A stretch of 64,000 nt of DNA from Pseudomonas wuhanensis (GTDB lineage: Bacteria > Pseudomonadota > Gammaproteobacteria > Pseudomonadales > Pseudomonadaceae). Under the pieces are notes generated by a model. That model had not been told where the DNA came from. It made no database searches and saw only the letters and a program-made list of their open reading frames with translations. Numbering within the stretch: position 1 is the first letter of the stretch; each line of letters opens with the position of its first letter. The position numbers and the translations under genes were made by a program. Positions 62,901 to 64,000 of this stretch are shown one piece after another. The stretch is from positions 5,704,001-5,768,000 of the forward strand of contig NZ_CP117430.1 in assembly GCF_030687395.1 (NCBI RefSeq), in the 5' to 3' direction.

Positions 62901-63190
62901 AGAGCTGTCTTTGGCGGCAACCCCAATAGCAGCAGACTTGTTAAATGCTCTGGTTCATCTAGAAGCCGATAGAGTTCATCCCACGTCAGCAGCCAGCGAT
63001 CGCTGAGTTGGGAGACGAACTCCTCTTCTTCCAGCTGATCCAGATAGCTCGCCAGCGGCCAGGACTCAGCGTTATCCGCCAAGCTCAAGGGATAGCAAAT
63101 GCCCTGCTCCTCGATGGAAAAAACAGGCTCAGTATTTTCTACCGGCGAATTCGGCTGCAGGCCAATGCCTTTGAGGAAACGCTTGAGCAT
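59942..63190 (-). CDS. zorD: Zorya protein ZorD, SNF2-family helicase
   Basis: 1082 residues, the expected size for ZorD of type I Zorya. N-terminal 570 residues are specific to the family. The SNF2 motor follows: LLADDMGLGKTIQLL (Walker A 611-617), DEAQ (731-734), TGTPVENTLIDLW, and helicase C with VINGDT, STIAVGFGVNVQAAN and RAYRIGQ. In Zorya, ZorD is the effector-side DNA translocase/nuclease that acts on invading DNA after the ZorAB membrane motor is triggered. The start codon overlaps the zorC stop by 1 bp. Confidence 0.88.
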   Translation of the reverse strand: MLKRFLKGIGLQPNSPVENTEPVFSIEEQGICYPLSLADNAESWPLASYLDQLEEEEFVSQLSDRWLLTWDELYRLLDEPEHLTSLLLLGLPPKTALIPQLSSQGSLASDDFKVSVSGWRDPQSNANVQVQRTGAILQYHAKAEILPESCWKLTGAVRQLYLAQQNEPGEVTNQIGWASIRKLARKAGAGMDGFLDKTVVIKPESLRLNPRKSTVGNTPVIELQPSFEGQPANWLDIFDGAKQVQDRYRVTGDDGSLTHVLIEPEVKSVLDYVRSLPGRRVAGDDALSFVRNPYSALGDGAAQVLDAQSYEDELVEAGIFFHRFYLEPKLDEAGQHIEQVNLTLEPISPTPQAPIEVEFKAAYELAPFVHELQLKLAAGMPAGFWQGYELELSDFDLRQLAGINDLLKRWQNEAAGIEFDSVLDLSLYGDRVTGIGEAQRITSPFLVKEATESWLPKDVAALGIDAEIFGRWDPSDRAQFEAFEQRLDEARAAGDETVCLPESETPLSIAAAEQLFAAWSKKIAPVETSLVQQQEKVGRAVLQIGHNIDEPTYVQIRQAALRAALDAVPELPGLLKPEVVLREHQLQGVAWLQHLFRLSPSDVSGCLLADDMGLGKTIQLLTFLVWYLEKYPQDKPTLIVAPVSLLDNWERELYRFFFADALPVLKLYGSALSAVKFKKEEIPADLKAKGIKNLLRPGWMGDARIVLTTYETLRDQEFSLARQQWSIVVCDEAQKLKNPAALVTQAIKAIPARFRVACTGTPVENTLIDLWCLFDFIQPGFLGGLNQFGREYQRPIEAALERDTVALERLRVLIDPQTLRRTKQDIAKDLPAKIEDTACRSLSMHALQRNLYLSEIAAYSQKQQIEEQLDQKTSGMLGLLHKLKLICAHPYSVQPDKRLRDNSPKLQWLMQTLESIKRAGNGDKVIVFTELRDIQRELQHSIQEHFGFRATVINGDTSTSSQSANSRQRLIDQFQEQPGFAVIILSTIAVGFGVNVQAANHVIHFTRCWNPAKEDQATDRAYRIGQEKDVYVYYPTVRDAAMPTFEATLDELLSKRRALARDMLSGASEIQASDFEALLKAR

Positions 63191-64000
63191 TACTGCCTCC
63201 AGAACCGGAGTGGCTGTTGATTGACGGGTTTGAAGCCTAGGCGTTGGAGCGCAGCAACGGCGGCTTGATCATTGTCATCAAGCTGGACCTGAAACGCACC
63301 GCCGCGCGCGCGCTGGTCGTAGACTTTGTGTTTGACCGACTTCAGGGCGTTACGGACTTGGTCTTCAAAAGGCAATGGTTTGGCTGAACCTGGCGCTCCG
63401 GCCTGACTTTGAATGCGTATGCCTAATTTTTCGAGCTTGTCATCGAACTTGCTCAGCCAACCCTCGATGCGGTCCGGACGGCCAGGCGCAGGTGAATGGG
63501 GCATCCACTCTATCGTTCGATGGCGCTGCTTAAGTTCTTTGGTGAGTTCAAGCTGGGACTTGTCTGGGTTAAACGGCGAATCCTCCGCCTTGTACACAAA
63601 GCAGGCATTACCCGTTCCCGAAAACTCCACGAAAAAGTAGCCACCAAGCTGCATCACCACAGCATTGTTGTGCCCAGGACCGCCTACCAGCTTGCTCAAG
63701 CGCCCTTTGTTCTTCTCACGAAAATGGACGAAGTCCCGCCCACTGTCATGCCAGGCATCCGAACCCATGACGATTCGGGTGTAGCTCATTTGGTTGGCAA
63801 ATCTTAACCAGTAATACAGACGCGACTGATCAACCTCGGAGTCTCCCTTCAACAGGTTGAAGAAGTGCTCAAGATCTTCCTTCGCGAACCACGCAACGAC
63901 CATTGCACAGACATCTTTTTCAACGTACTGCAGCCAGCTGTTTTGTCTGGAACGGATCTGAGGGCTGCCCCAGTTGTCGAGGGCGACCTGTTTGAGCAGC
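63190..64000 (-). CDS. zorC: Zorya protein ZorC, EH-signature domain (N-terminus outside window)
   Basis: The frame is open to the window end; 269 C-terminal residues are visible, and an internal ATG at 63903 is not the start. The region matches the EH_signature family: WLQYVEKDVCAM, WFAKEDLEHFFNLL, RLYYWLRFANQM and GNACFVYK. ZorC binds DNA with ZorD in type I Zorya, which consists of ZorA, ZorB, ZorC and ZorD. The identity rests on this pattern plus the directly coupled ZorD. Confidence 0.82.
   Translation of the reverse strand, partial: LLKQVALDNWGSPQIRSRQNSWLQYVEKDVCAMVVAWFAKEDLEHFFNLLKGDSEVDQSRLYYWLRFANQMSYTRIVMGSDAWHDSGRDFVHFREKNKGRLSKLVGGPGHNNAVVMQLGGYFFVEFSGTGNACFVYKAEDSPFNPDKSQLELTKELKQRHRTIEWMPHSPAPGRPDRIEGWLSKFDDKLEKLGIRIQSQAGAPGSAKPLPFEDQVRNALKSVKHKVYDQRARGGAFQVQLDDNDQAAVAALQRLGFKPVNQQPLRFWRQ

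Noticed and set aside
63190..63903. Complete 237-residue protein starting at the internal ATG
   Set aside because: The frame stays open upstream to base 64000 and the conserved EH-signature sequence continues before this ATG, so it is the C-terminal part of a longer ZorC.
59572..64000. Right attachment site of the ssrA island
   Set aside because: No second copy of the tmRNA 3' end was found by eye up to the window end.

Overview
The window is chromosomal DNA of a Pseudomonas, most likely of the P. fluorescens group. Support: the conserved order truB-rbfA-infB-nusA-rimP-tRNA-fMet-tRNA-Leu-secG-tpiA-glmM-folP-ftsH-rlmE, the carAB-dapB-dnaJK-grpE-recN-fur-bamE block, REP/REPIN palindromes, and a tmRNA whose encoded tag reads ANDETYGEYALAA.

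Layout. (1) 1-29 kb is core genome, mostly on the minus strand: translation and transcription factors (metY-rimP-nusA-infB-rbfA-truB), secG/tpiA, the glmM-folP-ftsH-rlmE group, greA-carB-carA, dapB, the heat-shock operon grpE-dnaK-dnaJ with a clear sigma-32 promoter, divergent SOS-controlled recN, then fur, bamE, rnfH-ratA, a sodium symporter and smpB. (2) 29.3-37.9 kb is a lactate-use locus: a FadR-type repressor with a perfect palindromic operator, lactate permease lldP, the iron-sulfur lutABC set and a large FAD/Fe-S lactate dehydrogenase. Two small paralogous exported proteins follow. (3) 38.9-39.26 kb is ssrA (tmRNA), and a P4-type integrase gene starts 187 bp downstream, the usual left end of an ssrA-targeted genomic island.

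(4) From 39.3 kb to the window end is the island (at least 24.7 kb; no right attachment site seen). It holds a repeat-bounded cassette of about 3.7 kb (NucS-like nuclease, HNH endonuclease, IS30 remnant, EcsC-family protein) enclosed by two nested repeat pairs: 64-bp inverted repeats and two 186-bp MITE-like elements in direct orientation. Next comes a module of a DUF3987 ATPase, a small protein carrying an array of TGTCGCC heptamers, a second tyrosine recombinase and a small partner protein. A degenerate inverted copy of the heptamer array lies beside the first integrase. Then follows a six-gene overlapping operon for type I restriction-modification (hsdM-hsdS-DUF262-DUF262/DUF1524-hsdR-ygjP-like). 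The window ends inside a type I Zorya anti-phage locus (zorC partial, zorD); zorA and zorB would lie just outside.

The right part is therefore a defence island in which DNA modification/restriction, a probable modified-DNA-sensing nuclease pair and Zorya are stacked behind an ssrA integrase. The least explained parts are the repeat-bounded nuclease/EcsC cassette, the heptamer arrays and the paired DUF262 proteins inside the hsd operon. All assignments come from reading the sequence; no database search was run.
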